Shown: one piece after another, positions 40,082 through 47,533 of the stretch
Numbering within the stretch: position 1 is the stretch's first letter
How the letters are laid out: each line of letters begins with the position of its first letter
Source: Paraburkholderia nodosa DSM 21604
Lineage (GTDB): Bacteria; Pseudomonadota; Gammaproteobacteria; Burkholderiales; Burkholderiaceae
Assembly (NCBI RefSeq): GCF_000519185.1
Contig: NZ_JAFA01000012.1
Coordinates: 1 to 64,000, forward strand
DNA: 64,000 nucleotides
Direction of reading: 5' to 3'
Notes under the pieces: model-generated
Told to the model about the DNA's origin: nothing
The model's database searches: none
Seen by the model: the letters and a program-made list of their open reading frames with translations, nothing else
Translations under genes and position numbers: made by a program

Positions 40082-41244
40082 GCCACTACGCTTTCCAATG
40101 GGCTAAGCGCCAATGCGTAGGCGACTCGACGACGAAGACCGTCCTGAAGACCTACGCGAACTGGGCGAGTGAGGACTACAGCACTTGGGTGACCAACGAG
40201 GAGTTGCTCATCGACACGGAGCTGAACATCCAGACGATCCGAAAGGCGCGCACGAGGCTGATCGAGAAGGGCTACCTGATCGAGACGGACAAGCGCATTG
40301 GCGAGACGCGCAGCATCGTCGTCTATCAAATGGTGGCGCCTCCCGGCTCGACCATCGTGCAGGCGATCGACCAGCGCACGGGCGAAACAGTTTCGCTCAG
40401 CCCTCCGTCACGTGAGGAATACGAGGCGAAGCCCCTCCAAAAACGAAGCCCCTCCAAATCTGGAGCCTCTTCGGGAAAAAGAGCCAAGGGGGATGAAAAA
40501 GCAAGCCCCACCAAAATTGGAGCCCCTCCAAATCCCACGTCAAGCCCCTCCAAATCCCACGCCAAGGGGGGTGAAATTCCACCTCAAGCCCCTCCAAATT
40601 TGGAGCCCAATAAAGCAGATATTGCTTTAGAGAGCAGAGAGCAGCAGCTCGCGCGCGAGGCTGGCGGTGTGGATACCTCGGATGCTGCTGCCGCTGCTGC
40701 TGACGACGATCAAAAAGCCGGAACGACCCCGCTCGACGTCGAGGCACGGCTGACGGATCTGCTCATCGAGCTCGAGGCCGAGCGCGGCAAGCGGCTCGTC
40801 ATCGACCGCAGCCGCGATCGCGTGCACATCGTCACGTGGGTCGGCCGGCAGCTGACGGAGGCCGAGCTGCGCGTCGCTCACGCTCGAGCAGCTGGCGCTC
40901 GCCAGAGGGACCGGGACGATCGTGCGGTGAACGTGGGGTTCGTCGCCCAGTTCGTCAGCGAGGTGCTGGCGGAGCGCGAGACCAGCGTCACTGCGGCCGC
41001 TGAAACGGCGCCGGCGCAATGGTGGCTCAGCGATTCTGGCATCGGTGGCCAGGGCAAGCGCGTGCGCGTCGAGCGCAAGCGAAACGAGTCGACCCCCGAT
41101 TTCCTGATCCGCGTGGCGAAGGAATCGGGCCGCGGGCCGTGGATCGACTACGTGCTCAAACGCGAGCAGGGCAGTTCCCGCTATCAGGACGTCATCCAGT
41201 TCTTCGGCGACGCTCTCATGCCTACGGACCACTACGCATCGTGA
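40078..41244 (+). CDS. Phage replication initiator with wHTH domain and internal origin
   Basis: A 388-aa protein. The N-terminal winged helix (KTVLKTYANWASEDYSTWVTNEELLIDTELNIQTIRKARTRLIEKGYL) is the phage replication-protein O type. A Pro/Ser/Lys-rich linker (residues about 117-180) is encoded by DNA iterons, and a C-terminal domain ends in PWIDYVLKREQGSSRYQDVIQFFGDAL. The layout copies lambda O, whose gene contains the origin. No gpP-like helicase loader follows, so it may recruit the host helicase directly. Confidence 0.8.
   Translation: MSHYAFQWAKRQCVGDSTTKTVLKTYANWASEDYSTWVTNEELLIDTELNIQTIRKARTRLIEKGYLIETDKRIGETRSIVVYQMVAPPGSTIVQAIDQRTGETVSLSPPSREEYEAKPLQKRSPSKSGASSGKRAKGDEKASPTKIGAPPNPTSSPSKSHAKGGEIPPQAPPNLEPNKADIALESREQQLAREAGGVDTSDAAAAAADDDQKAGTTPLDVEARLTDLLIELEAERGKRLVIDRSRDRVHIVTWVGRQLTEAELRVAHARAAGARQRDRDDRAVNVGFVAQFVSEVLAERETSVTAAAETAPAQWWLSDSGIGGQGKRVRVERKRNESTPDFLIRVAKESGRGPWIDYVLKREQGSSRYQDVIQFFGDALMPTDHYAS
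40429..40630. repeat. Iteron-type phage replication origin
   Basis: Six copies of AAGCCCCTCCAAA (one or no mismatch) at 40429, 40446, 40503, 40520, 40542 and 40586. Three continue into partial palindromes such as CTCCAAATTTGGAG, and two inverted CCAAGGGGG lie between. An AT-rich stretch with AAAGCA-gata-TTGCTTT follows at 40612-40630 and could be the unwinding element. Confidence 0.75.
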
Positions 41245-41495
41245 TTCCAAATCTCTTCGAAAGCTCAGGGCTTATCAACGGAATGTTGGTCGTCATCGAT
41301 CCGCTGCTCGATCAGATGCCACGTATGACCGTGTCGCCGAGCTTTGCCGCGCTGATGCCGCCGGAGTTCGTTGCGGAACTGAATGCCTGGATGCTCGATT
41401 TTTTTGGCACTAAGAGCGTCGCCATCGAAATGCCGGGCGGTCGCATTGCCATGGGCCCGAAGGGATATGGCGCACTGAAGGAGGTATTGGGATGA
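41241..41495 (+). CDS. Hypothetical phage protein (84 aa)
   Basis: Starts with a GTG that overlaps the replication gene stop (GTGA). Contains LINGMLVVIDPLLDQMPRMTVSPSFAALMPPEFVAELNAW. Unrecognised; coupled to both neighbours by 4-bp overlaps. Confidence 0.6.
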   Translation: MIPNLFESSGLINGMLVVIDPLLDQMPRMTVSPSFAALMPPEFVAELNAWMLDFFGTKSVAIEMPGGRIAMGPKGYGALKEVLG

Positions 41496-41803
41496 ACTGC
41501 GAAGCCGGCCAGATGGCCATCATTGTCGGGACCAGGTGCACGCCCGAGAATCTCGGTCGCATCGTCGACGTTGTTTCGCGCGCGACATGCGGCGAGGCGT
41601 TTGTGATGACGAACGGCGTGCTCATCATGCTCGAGTCGCCGGAGGCGGACGTTTGGCGCATTCGGAGCGACGTGCCACTGAAATGGCGTGCTGAGAATGG
41701 CGAGATGTTCGAAGCATACGAGATCGCGACTGGCGATCGCTTCCTGCTTCCGGTCACGGGTTTGCAGCTTGATGCTGACGTGCGCGACGAGGTGTCAGCG
41801 TGA
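41492..41803 (+). CDS. Hypothetical phage protein (103 aa)
   Basis: GQMAIIVGTRCTPENLGRIVDVVSRATCGEAFVMTNG looks like the small beta-rich phage proteins common in lambdoid nin regions. ATGA overlaps on both sides. Function unknown. Confidence 0.6.
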   Translation: MNCEAGQMAIIVGTRCTPENLGRIVDVVSRATCGEAFVMTNGVLIMLESPEADVWRIRSDVPLKWRAENGEMFEAYEIATGDRFLLPVTGLQLDADVRDEVSA

Positions 41804-42156
41804 AGGTCCGCGAACTGATCTGCGATCCGCTCGACATCTGGGTATGCCGCGCCGAGCTCGAGGAGTTCAGCGGGCAGCGCCTCGACGCCTCGGTTATGGC
41901 AGCTCTGAAGGCAAAGCTTGGCACGGGACTGCCGTACTGGCCATCGCGCGACTGGCTGACGGGCGGCGCGATCATCGCCCGCGAGCGCATCGCCGTTATT
42001 CCTGAGGGTGACGAGTGGGTCGCGCTGTGGCATCCGGAGAGCTGGCCGAGCGGCGTTGTCTCGACGGATGGCCCGGCCATGACAGGTCCGACCGCACTCA
42101 TCGCGGCGATGCGCTGCTACGTCGCGTCGAAATACGGTGATGAGGTGCCTGCATGA
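41800..42156 (+). CDS. NinX-like protein (DUF2591)
   Basis: A 118-aa protein resembling phage NinX: MKVRELICDPLDIWVCRAEL, then WPSRDWLTGGAIIARERIAVIPEGDEWVALWHP and GPTALIAAMRCYVASKYGDEV. This is a typical nin-region gene of lambdoid phages; function unknown. Confidence 0.7.
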   Translation: MKVRELICDPLDIWVCRAELEEFSGQRLDASVMAALKAKLGTGLPYWPSRDWLTGGAIIARERIAVIPEGDEWVALWHPESWPSGVVSTDGPAMTGPTALIAAMRCYVASKYGDEVPA

Positions 42157-42359
42157 AAGCGACGATCAACGCACGCGGGCAGCTCATCGTCGAGCCCGAG
42201 AACGAGCTCGAGGCGTATGCGCTCGGCAAATGGTCAGCGGTGAATCAGATGGACTGGTTTTCGGCTGTCCCCACGGTGAAGCTGAACATCATAGTGAATT
42301 GCGAGCGCTGGCCCGATGCAATTGAGCCGATGTGCCCACCTGCGATGCGCCGACCATGA
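42153..42359 (+). CDS. Small phage protein (68 aa)
   Basis: MKATINARGQLIVEPENELEAYALGKWSAVNQMDWFS, linked by ATGA overlaps to the genes before and after. Unrecognised. Confidence 0.6.
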   Translation: MKATINARGQLIVEPENELEAYALGKWSAVNQMDWFSAVPTVKLNIIVNCERWPDAIEPMCPPAMRRP

Positions 42360-42910
42360 GCAAGGGAACCATTCGTTTGCCCGCCAGCGCGATCACAGGC
42401 GGCCGCGTGGGCACGGCGCGGATCCGCGAGCAGATTGCCAGCGCGGCGCGCGAGCTGGCGGACACGACGCCCACTCCGCTCGACGCAGCGATGCGTTCGC
42501 TCGCTGGCGCGATGGCCATGTCGGCGCCAGAGGTAATCGCTGCTTGGTGCACATCGCCAATCGAGCGCATGCAGCAGCTCGGGCGCCTGACGCGCGGCAA
42601 GCAGAACAAAACTGAGACGGCATACGAGGACGAAGTACTCAAGCCGCAGCTGCACGCCGGCGAGATCCTCTGGTACCGCTTCGAATCGATCAAGCTGCGG
42701 CTGGCGGACCGCACGTTCATCACGATCGATTTCCCGGTCATCACGGCAGCGGGGCAGCTCGAATTCCGCGAGGTGAAGGGTAGATGGACGGACGATGCCC
42801 GTGCCAAAACGAAGGCGGCCGCCAGCCAGTTCCCATTCCGTTTCATCGCTATTCAGCGCGCCGGCCGCCACGGCTGGCGCACCGAAGATCTCACCAGCCG
42901 CAGCTGGTGA
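42356..42910 (+). CDS. DUF1064-type phage endonuclease
   Basis: A 184-aa protein. NKTETAYEDEVLKPQLHAGEILWYRFESIKLRL, then FITIDFPVI and LEFREVKGRWTDDARAKTKAAASQFPFRFIAIQ give the E ... D ... ExK pattern of DUF1064, a Holliday-junction/endonuclease-like family. It probably resolves replication or recombination intermediates. Confidence 0.75.
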   Translation: MSKGTIRLPASAITGGRVGTARIREQIASAARELADTTPTPLDAAMRSLAGAMAMSAPEVIAAWCTSPIERMQQLGRLTRGKQNKTETAYEDEVLKPQLHAGEILWYRFESIKLRLADRTFITIDFPVITAAGQLEFREVKGRWTDDARAKTKAAASQFPFRFIAIQRAGRHGWRTEDLTSRSW

Positions 42911-42935
42911 TTTTCCCCACTTCCCGGAGAAGCTC

Positions 42936-43265
42936 ATGAGCTACGCAATCAACTTTACCGCGGCCAACAAGGCCGAAGCGAAACAGCGAGTCGCCGACGA
43001 AATGGCGAAGATCGTCGAGCAGCAGCGCTGCCACGCGAAGGACAAGGACGCCGCGATCAGCACGGCGCACACGTTCATCGACATGCTGGCGGACGACGAC
43101 GCGATGGACGTGCGCGTCGACATGTACGGATCGGTCGGCTATCAGTACACGGAGGCCGACCCGTATGGCGAATCGCCGGACGCTCGCTTCACGGCCGCCG
43201 GCGTGAACGTGAGCGCATATAGCGTCACGCGCGCGAGCGTGCAGCAGGGCGCCGAGCAAGCGTAA
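42936..43265 (+). CDS. Hypothetical phage protein (109 aa)
   Basis: MSYAINFTAANKAEAKQRVADEMAKIVEQQRCHAKDKDAAISTAHTF, helical, with a GGAG ribosome site. Small relatives are common in betaproteobacterial prophages. Function unknown. Confidence 0.6.
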   Translation: MSYAINFTAANKAEAKQRVADEMAKIVEQQRCHAKDKDAAISTAHTFIDMLADDDAMDVRVDMYGSVGYQYTEADPYGESPDARFTAAGVNVSAYSVTRASVQQGAEQA

Positions 43266-43319
43266 CGCGAAACTGATCCAACGCCGCCGGCGCAGCCCGG
43301 CGGATCCAATTTCCGCCTT

Positions 43320-43625
43320 ATGGTGAAACAGATGGCAAACCGCTCCAACATCAAACCGGCGCCGACGTGCGCCACGTGCCGCTTTGGCCAACCCTCCCCA
43401 CCGTCGCCGCGCATGGCGCGTGCGTGTCGCCATCCGAAGCTGGAGCATTTGCGCGATCCAGTGGATGGTTGTCTGCCATCCTGCAGCGCCGCGCGTGATG
43501 GAGATGGCTTCGGCGACGATTTGTGCGGCCCTGAAGGGCGGCATTGGGAGGAGCATGTCGCGCCGCCGGCGCCCCGCGGCTTGGTGGCGAGTGTATGGCA
43601 TGCATTGCGCGGAGCCACACCGTGA
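43320..43625 (+). CDS. Cys-rich zinc-binding-like phage protein
   Basis: A 101-aa protein (or 97 aa from ATG 43332). CATCRFGQ, ACRHPKLEHL, GCLPSCSAARDGDGFGDDLCGPEGRHW suggests a Cys/His metal site. Its stop overlaps the GTG start of the next gene. Confidence 0.6.
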   Translation: MVKQMANRSNIKPAPTCATCRFGQPSPPSPRMARACRHPKLEHLRDPVDGCLPSCSAARDGDGFGDDLCGPEGRHWEEHVAPPAPRGLVASVWHALRGATP

Positions 43626-44275
43626 GAAGGCTCTGGAGCGAAGCCGAGGATGACGTGCTGCGTGACGTCGCGCGCCGCGGCGTGCCGCTCATCGACGAGA
43701 TGCACCGACTGCCCGGGCGCACTCATGCCGGCGCACGGCAGCACGCATGGAGCTATCTCAAACTGAGGCTCGGGCAGCGGCCGTGGACCGATGAAGACCG
43801 CGAGATCCTGAAGCAGATCTACGCCTCCGACGAATCGGTCAAGCATGGTGTCGCGCGGCGTCTCCCGCATCGGACCTACAACCAAGCGAAACAGGAAGCG
43901 GCGAAGCGCGGCTTCGCGAATCCTGACGTGCGCCGTGTGTATGGTTATTCGTCAATCTTCTATCGCATCGAGCGCGTGCTGGGGGACGGCCGCAACGCCA
44001 GCGTGAAGCAGCTGGCGCTCGAGCTGGACGTATCGATCAGCGCCGTGGGGCGCGCTTTGAATAAGCAGCGCGGCACGCGCGCACGCGTCGGCGACTATGG
44101 ACGGCTCTCCAACGGCGGCCTCGAGGATCTGTGGGCGCTGGGCGCGGGGTCTGATGCGCCGCGGCCGCCGCGCAAAACTTCGTCTGAGGCCTGCCGGGTC
44201 AAGCGCCACCGCGCAAAGGTGCGTGCCGGCCGGTTCGATCCGTTCGCAACCCTCCGCCAGCAGGTGGCCGCATGA
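43622..44275 (+). CDS. SANT/Myb-like DNA-binding phage protein
   Basis: A 217-aa basic protein with two tryptophan-centred Myb-like repeats (LWSEAEDDVLRDVARRGVPLIDEMHRLPGRTHAGARQHAW and RPWTDEDREILKQIYASDESVKHGVARRLPHRTYNQAKQEA) and a later helix-turn-helix (ASVKQLALELDVSISAVGRALNKQ). Probably a regulator. GTG start with GTGA overlap. Confidence 0.7.
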   Translation: MRRLWSEAEDDVLRDVARRGVPLIDEMHRLPGRTHAGARQHAWSYLKLRLGQRPWTDEDREILKQIYASDESVKHGVARRLPHRTYNQAKQEAAKRGFANPDVRRVYGYSSIFYRIERVLGDGRNASVKQLALELDVSISAVGRALNKQRGTRARVGDYGRLSNGGLEDLWALGAGSDAPRPPRKTSSEACRVKRHRAKVRAGRFDPFATLRQQVAA

Positions 44276-44406
44276 GTACGTGGCAGCTTTTCGCGGTGGC
44301 AGCGGCTATCTATGGTGCCCGTGCGGTGCCTCCGCGGATTTGCGCGGTTGCCGCCGTACTGCACGCCCTTATCGCGATCGGCATTCGTTCCGGATGGCTC
44401 GGCTGA
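44272..44406 (+). CDS. Very small membrane-like protein (44 aa)
   Basis: Reads MSTWQLFAVAAAIYGARAVP, then a hydrophobic CAVAAVLHALIAIGIRSGWL. Start overlaps the preceding stop (ATGA) and its stop shares a base with the next ATG, so it is well placed for translation. Function unknown. Confidence 0.5.
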   Translation: MSTWQLFAVAAAIYGARAVPPRICAVAAVLHALIAIGIRSGWLG

Positions 44407-44852
44407 TGCTCTCGCGCAAAACACCAATGCGGCGCACCGGCTTCAAACGCAAACCGGATTCGCCATTCAGCAGTCTGGCGAACCGCGGCACGTCGCTGCG
44501 CCGCACCGCTATCAAGCGCCGCGTGCGCAAGCCGACGGTCGATGAGGGCGCGCACTACCTCGCGGCCTGCCGCGGCGAGCCGTGCTATCTGCGCATCCCC
44601 GGTGTTTGCCATCTCAATCCGCGCGATCGCACTGTCGTTCCATGTCACTCGAACTTGCTCGAGCACGGCGGTGGCATGGGGCTCAAGGCCGAGCATCGAT
44701 TCACTTTCCCGGGCTGCGACCTCTGTCACTACTGGCTGGACCGGTCGCGGATCCCGACGAAACAGGAACGGCGCGATGCCACGCTCGTAGCTCTCGGCCG
44801 CTGGATCCCGGTGCGCAAACGAAAGATGGCTGCACTGGAGGCCACGCGATGA
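44406..44852 (+). CDS. YbcO-like nuclease (DUF1364)
   Basis: A 148-aa protein: basic N-terminus (RRTGFKRKPDSPFS, RRTAIKRRVRK), then CRGEPCYLRIPGVCHLN, VVPCHSNLLEHGGGMGLKAEHRFTFPGCDLCHYWLDR. This is the DUF1364/YbcO family, an HNH-like zinc nuclease of lambdoid prophages, thought to cut branched or single-stranded DNA. Confidence 0.85.
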   Translation: MLSRKTPMRRTGFKRKPDSPFSSLANRGTSLRRTAIKRRVRKPTVDEGAHYLAACRGEPCYLRIPGVCHLNPRDRTVVPCHSNLLEHGGGMGLKAEHRFTFPGCDLCHYWLDRSRIPTKQERRDATLVALGRWIPVRKRKMAALEATR

Positions 44853-45166
44853 CGCTGGTGCTGACAACCGAAGTTCCGACCATGGTCGCGACCTCGTATC
44901 GCGGTCGTGTCTCATATCAACCGGGCTTTGCCGAACACATCGCGCGCGTGCGCGTCGTCAGGCGCATCCGGCTGGCGGACGGGTCGCTGGATCCGGAGCG
45001 TGCCGAGGTCGAGGTTTATGTGCCCGAGGACCGCCGCGCCGGCATCGAAGCGCCGCGCGACGCGTGGGTGACACCCGAGTATCTGCGCTGCCGCGCACTG
45101 CGCAGCAAAAACAGGAGGAGCCTGCGCGACTTCTTCGAATCCGACGTGATGGAGCTGGCGGTTTGA
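44849..45166 (+). CDS. Hypothetical phage protein (105 aa)
   Basis: MTLVLTTEVPTMVATSYRGRV ... EVEVYVPEDRRAGIEAPRDAWVTPEYLR. No family recognised; linked to both neighbours by 4-bp overlaps. Confidence 0.6.
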   Translation: MTLVLTTEVPTMVATSYRGRVSYQPGFAEHIARVRVVRRIRLADGSLDPERAEVEVYVPEDRRAGIEAPRDAWVTPEYLRCRALRSKNRRSLRDFFESDVMELAV

Positions 45167-45360
45167 ACCGCCAGCTGGCGCCGCGCACGGATCTGGAAAG
45201 CGCGCTTCGGGAGGCGTCGCGTGCGGTGCGCGCCGGCCATCCCGAGGAAACGATCAGGATTTCAGCATCCGCTCTGTGGCTGTTGAGCGAGACGCTGCAC
45301 GCGCAGAGCAAGCGCATTGAGCAATTGAAGACCATGCAAACCACAAAGGCCATCCGATGA
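45163..45360 (+). CDS. Small phage protein (65 aa), TTG start
   Basis: LNRQLAPRTDLESALREASRAVRAGHPEETIRISASALWLLSETLHAQSKRIEQLK, helical. The TTG overlaps the upstream stop (TTGA) and its own stop overlaps the next ATG. Unrecognised. Confidence 0.55.
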   Translation: MNRQLAPRTDLESALREASRAVRAGHPEETIRISASALWLLSETLHAQSKRIEQLKTMQTTKAIR

Positions 45361-46043
45361 GCGAGACCACAGAAACACTCTTCCGCACGCCGCAGGATGC
45401 TCTCATATTCGCCTTCAACTATTCGATGCAGCGGCAGGACCGTTCGCTCGTCGACCGGCTAGCCACGCCGAGCCTGCGCACGGGGAAGGGCTTGAGCGGC
45501 AACGATGGAGCCGGGCAGGCCGGCATGATCCGCAGCGAGCTCGAGCAGCTGAGCGAGCTGGATCGCGCAGTACTCGCTGCGCGCTTCGCCCCGAAGTCGT
45601 GGCCGTGCGCATGCCGGAGCGCGTGCTGCTCTGGCCATATGCCAAATCCCGAATACATTGCTGCACTGCGTACGCTCGAGCAAGCCGCTCTGACGCAGCT
45701 ATCCGGACATCTTTCGAACTACCGGCTGCGCGTGCGCCTCGTGGAGAAAGCCGTCGGCGTGAAGGTCGAGATCAATGCGGTGGCCAAGGAATGCGGCGTC
45801 AGCGAGAAAACGGCGGCCGCGCACTGGAAGATCATCCGTGAGTGGATCTGCGGTCGGCCGAAGCCGAAAGCCAAGCCGGCCGCGAAGCGCGTCCGCGTGG
45901 CGACGGATGAAGCGCGCGCCGACGTCGCTGCAGAGGAGGATAGCGCTGCGGCGGAAGTGCTCACGGCGGTCGATGGCATCGAATCGCTCGCGCGGAAGCG
46001 CGCAGACGATCTGCTCTCCACGCTGCCGTTTGTACATGCATAA
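45357..46043 (+). CDS. Putative Q-like late-gene regulator
   Basis: A 228-aa protein: SELDRAVLAARFAPKSWPCACRSACCSG (a Cys cluster), an extended helical centre and a helix-turn-helix (INAVAKECGVSEKTAAAHWKIIREWI), then a basic, Ala/Glu-rich tail. Family not recognised with certainty. Its place at the end of the early operon, directly before a strong promoter and a terminator, is that of lambda Q, so late antitermination is the best guess. Confidence 0.6.
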   Translation: MSETTETLFRTPQDALIFAFNYSMQRQDRSLVDRLATPSLRTGKGLSGNDGAGQAGMIRSELEQLSELDRAVLAARFAPKSWPCACRSACCSGHMPNPEYIAALRTLEQAALTQLSGHLSNYRLRVRLVEKAVGVKVEINAVAKECGVSEKTAAAHWKIIREWICGRPKPKAKPAAKRVRVATDEARADVAAEEDSAAAEVLTAVDGIESLARKRADDLLSTLPFVHA

Positions 46044-46055
46044 CGCGGGAAAAAT

Positions 46056-46083
46056 TTGACTTTTCCGTTTCCGACCGTAAAAT
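46056..46083 (+). promoter_or_regulatory. pR'-like late promoter
   Basis: TTGACT (46056-46061), 16-bp spacer, TAAAAT (46078-46083), 12 bp after the Q-like gene. A strong constitutive promoter in the place of lambda pR'. Confidence 0.7.
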
Positions 46084-46119
46084 ACGCTCCAATCTGACAC
46101 TGTGAATAAGTGTCTCCGA

Positions 46120-46150
46120 AGCCCCGAGTCCTCACCGACCGGGGCTTTTT
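46120..46150 (+). terminator. tR'-like terminator
   Basis: AGCCCCG / CGGGGCT stem with a 13-nt loop and five T residues. Without antitermination the promoter would give only a 60-nt RNA, as in the lambda late control region. Confidence 0.8.
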
Positions 46151-46156
46151 GCATTG

Positions 46157-46281
46157 CGCTCTCAGGTGTGCCGGTTCGAATCCGGATCGCTGGCCGAGAC
46201 TCAGGTAGACGTACCCACGCGGTGCAACTCCCGGTGGGGGAATATACGGCCGGTGTGCCTCAATGGGCACACCTGAGAGCG
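46157..46281. repeat. Unexplained structured leader: 16-bp inverted repeat with competing hairpin
   Basis: CGCTCTCAGGTGTGCC (46157-46172) and GGCACACCTGAGAGCG (46266-46281) are exact reverse complements around 93 nt. A second GGTGTGCC at 46252-46259 can pair with the same right arm, so two folds exclude each other. A tRNA-like T-loop (CCGG-TTCGAAT-CCGG) lies at 46171-46185, but no complete tRNA can be built. Confidence 0.6.
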
Positions 46282-46317
46282 TCGCGGCGCGCGACGCCCG
46301 CTTATTCAGGTGGCACG

Positions 46318-46572
46318 ATGAACAAACCGAAGTCCAAGGGCGCCGCGCCCAAAGTGGCAGCGCGCCCACGCCTCGGCGATAGCGTCATCGTGCGCGCGCC
46401 GTATTTCCCGAAGCCGACTGTCGCGATTGTCATCGCCACGTTCGACGACGAGACCGACGATATCGCCGTGCAGGCGTTCCCGGTCGGTCGTGACTCATTG
46501 CAAGTCCCCGGCATCCCGTTCTTCGATGCCGAGCCAGACGCTAGCGTGCGATCGGCGGCATGGCCGGCCTGA
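46318..46572 (+). CDS. Small late-operon phage protein (84 aa)
   Basis: MNKPKSKGAAPKVAARPRLGDSVIVRAPYFPKPTVAIVIATF, a basic N-terminus then beta strands. AGGTGG ribosome site. First gene after the late control region. Unrecognised. Confidence 0.55.
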   Translation: MNKPKSKGAAPKVAARPRLGDSVIVRAPYFPKPTVAIVIATFDDETDDIAVQAFPVGRDSLQVPGIPFFDAEPDASVRSAAWPA

Positions 46573-47264
46573 TGACGATCCGGGTCACGTCGAATGCACG
46601 TGACCTCGCGCGAGGCCTCAACGACTTCATCCAGCGGCAGGTGCCGTTCGCGATCGCGCAGGGCATCAACCGCACCGCGCAGCGCGTTGCTGAAGGCGAG
46701 GAAGAAAATCTCGCCGGCACGCTGGTGAATCCGTCGCCGTTCACGATGAACTCAGTGGGCGTGAAACGCGCGAAAAAGAGCTCGCCCACGGCAGTCGTCT
46801 ATATGAAGGACATCGCCGCCGGCTATCTCGAACCGTTCGAAACCGGCGGCGTGCACAAACTCAATAGCCGCGCGCTGCTTAACCCGAAGAACCTTCGGCT
46901 CAATCAGTATGGCCAGTTGCCGCGCGGCACGCTCGCCGCGTTGAAGGGTAGGCCTGATGTATTCATCGGCGCGGTCAAGACAGCGTCCGGCGAAACGATC
47001 AACGGCGTATGGCAGCGGCCGACGAACACGAAGCGCGTCACGTTGTTGAATGCTCGTGGCAAACGACTTGGCAAGTTGAACAAGCTCGATGCCACGCAGA
47101 ACAATGGGCGCGGCAAGCTCAAGCTGCTGATCCGTTTCGGCGACGCATTGCCAGTGAAGCAGCACCTCGATTGGGGCAAGCGCGCGAAGCAGATCGTCGA
47201 TCAGTGGATCGACCGCGACCTCGCGGAGGCGCTGGGCGCCGCCATGAGGACGGCCAAGCGCTGA
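46560..47264 (+). CDS. Phage protein, possibly minor-tail/virion morphogenesis type
   Basis: A 234-aa protein: DLARGLNDFIQRQVPFAIAQGINRTAQRVAEGEEENLAGTLVNPSPFTMNSVGVKRAKK. Long helices and basic patches recall the minor tail Z / morphogenesis proteins, but the match is by feel only. It overlaps the preceding gene by 13 bp and lies just before the small terminase. Confidence 0.5.
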   Translation: MAGLMTIRVTSNARDLARGLNDFIQRQVPFAIAQGINRTAQRVAEGEEENLAGTLVNPSPFTMNSVGVKRAKKSSPTAVVYMKDIAAGYLEPFETGGVHKLNSRALLNPKNLRLNQYGQLPRGTLAALKGRPDVFIGAVKTASGETINGVWQRPTNTKRVTLLNARGKRLGKLNKLDATQNNGRGKLKLLIRFGDALPVKQHLDWGKRAKQIVDQWIDRDLAEALGAAMRTAKR

Positions 47265-47418
47265 AAAGGAAGGTCACCCGGTGGATGGTGACCGGCGGCT
47301 CCGAGGGGGCCCCCAAACCTTACAGGGTCCTTCCGGGAGAGCCCTATTACGCGGGCATTGCGCGCGCGCGTTCTTCCCGTTCCTTTGACTTAAAAAAACA
47401 CGTTACACGTTACACGCT
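47265..47418. other. Possible cos region before the small terminase
   Basis: A 154-bp gap with GGGGGCCCCC palindrome near 47313, an AT-rich TTAAAAAAAC run and the first CGTTACAC repeats. In lambda, cos lies in the equivalent spot. Confidence 0.35.
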
Positions 47419-47533
47419 ATGGCGGCATCCAATGCGGCTCAAAGGCGCGCCGCGCCTAGCGAAGCGGGTGTAACGCAACGCGGCGCGAAAGCGGGGGGAA
47501 AGGGCAAGAACGTTACACCTGAGAGCGTTACAC
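47401..47533. repeat. Five CGTTACAC repeats around the small-terminase start
   Basis: Copies at 47401-47408, 47408-47415, 47468-47475 (inverted), 47511-47518 and 47526-47533, all exact. The last two encode the protein repeat VTP. They could be terminase-binding (cosB/pac-like) sites. Confidence 0.5.

Noticed and set aside
46171..46200. tRNA gene suggested by a perfect TTCGAAT T-loop
   Set aside because: No matching 5' acceptor strand, D-arm or anticodon arm can be built upstream, and the T-stem has a mismatch. Kept only as part of the structured leader.
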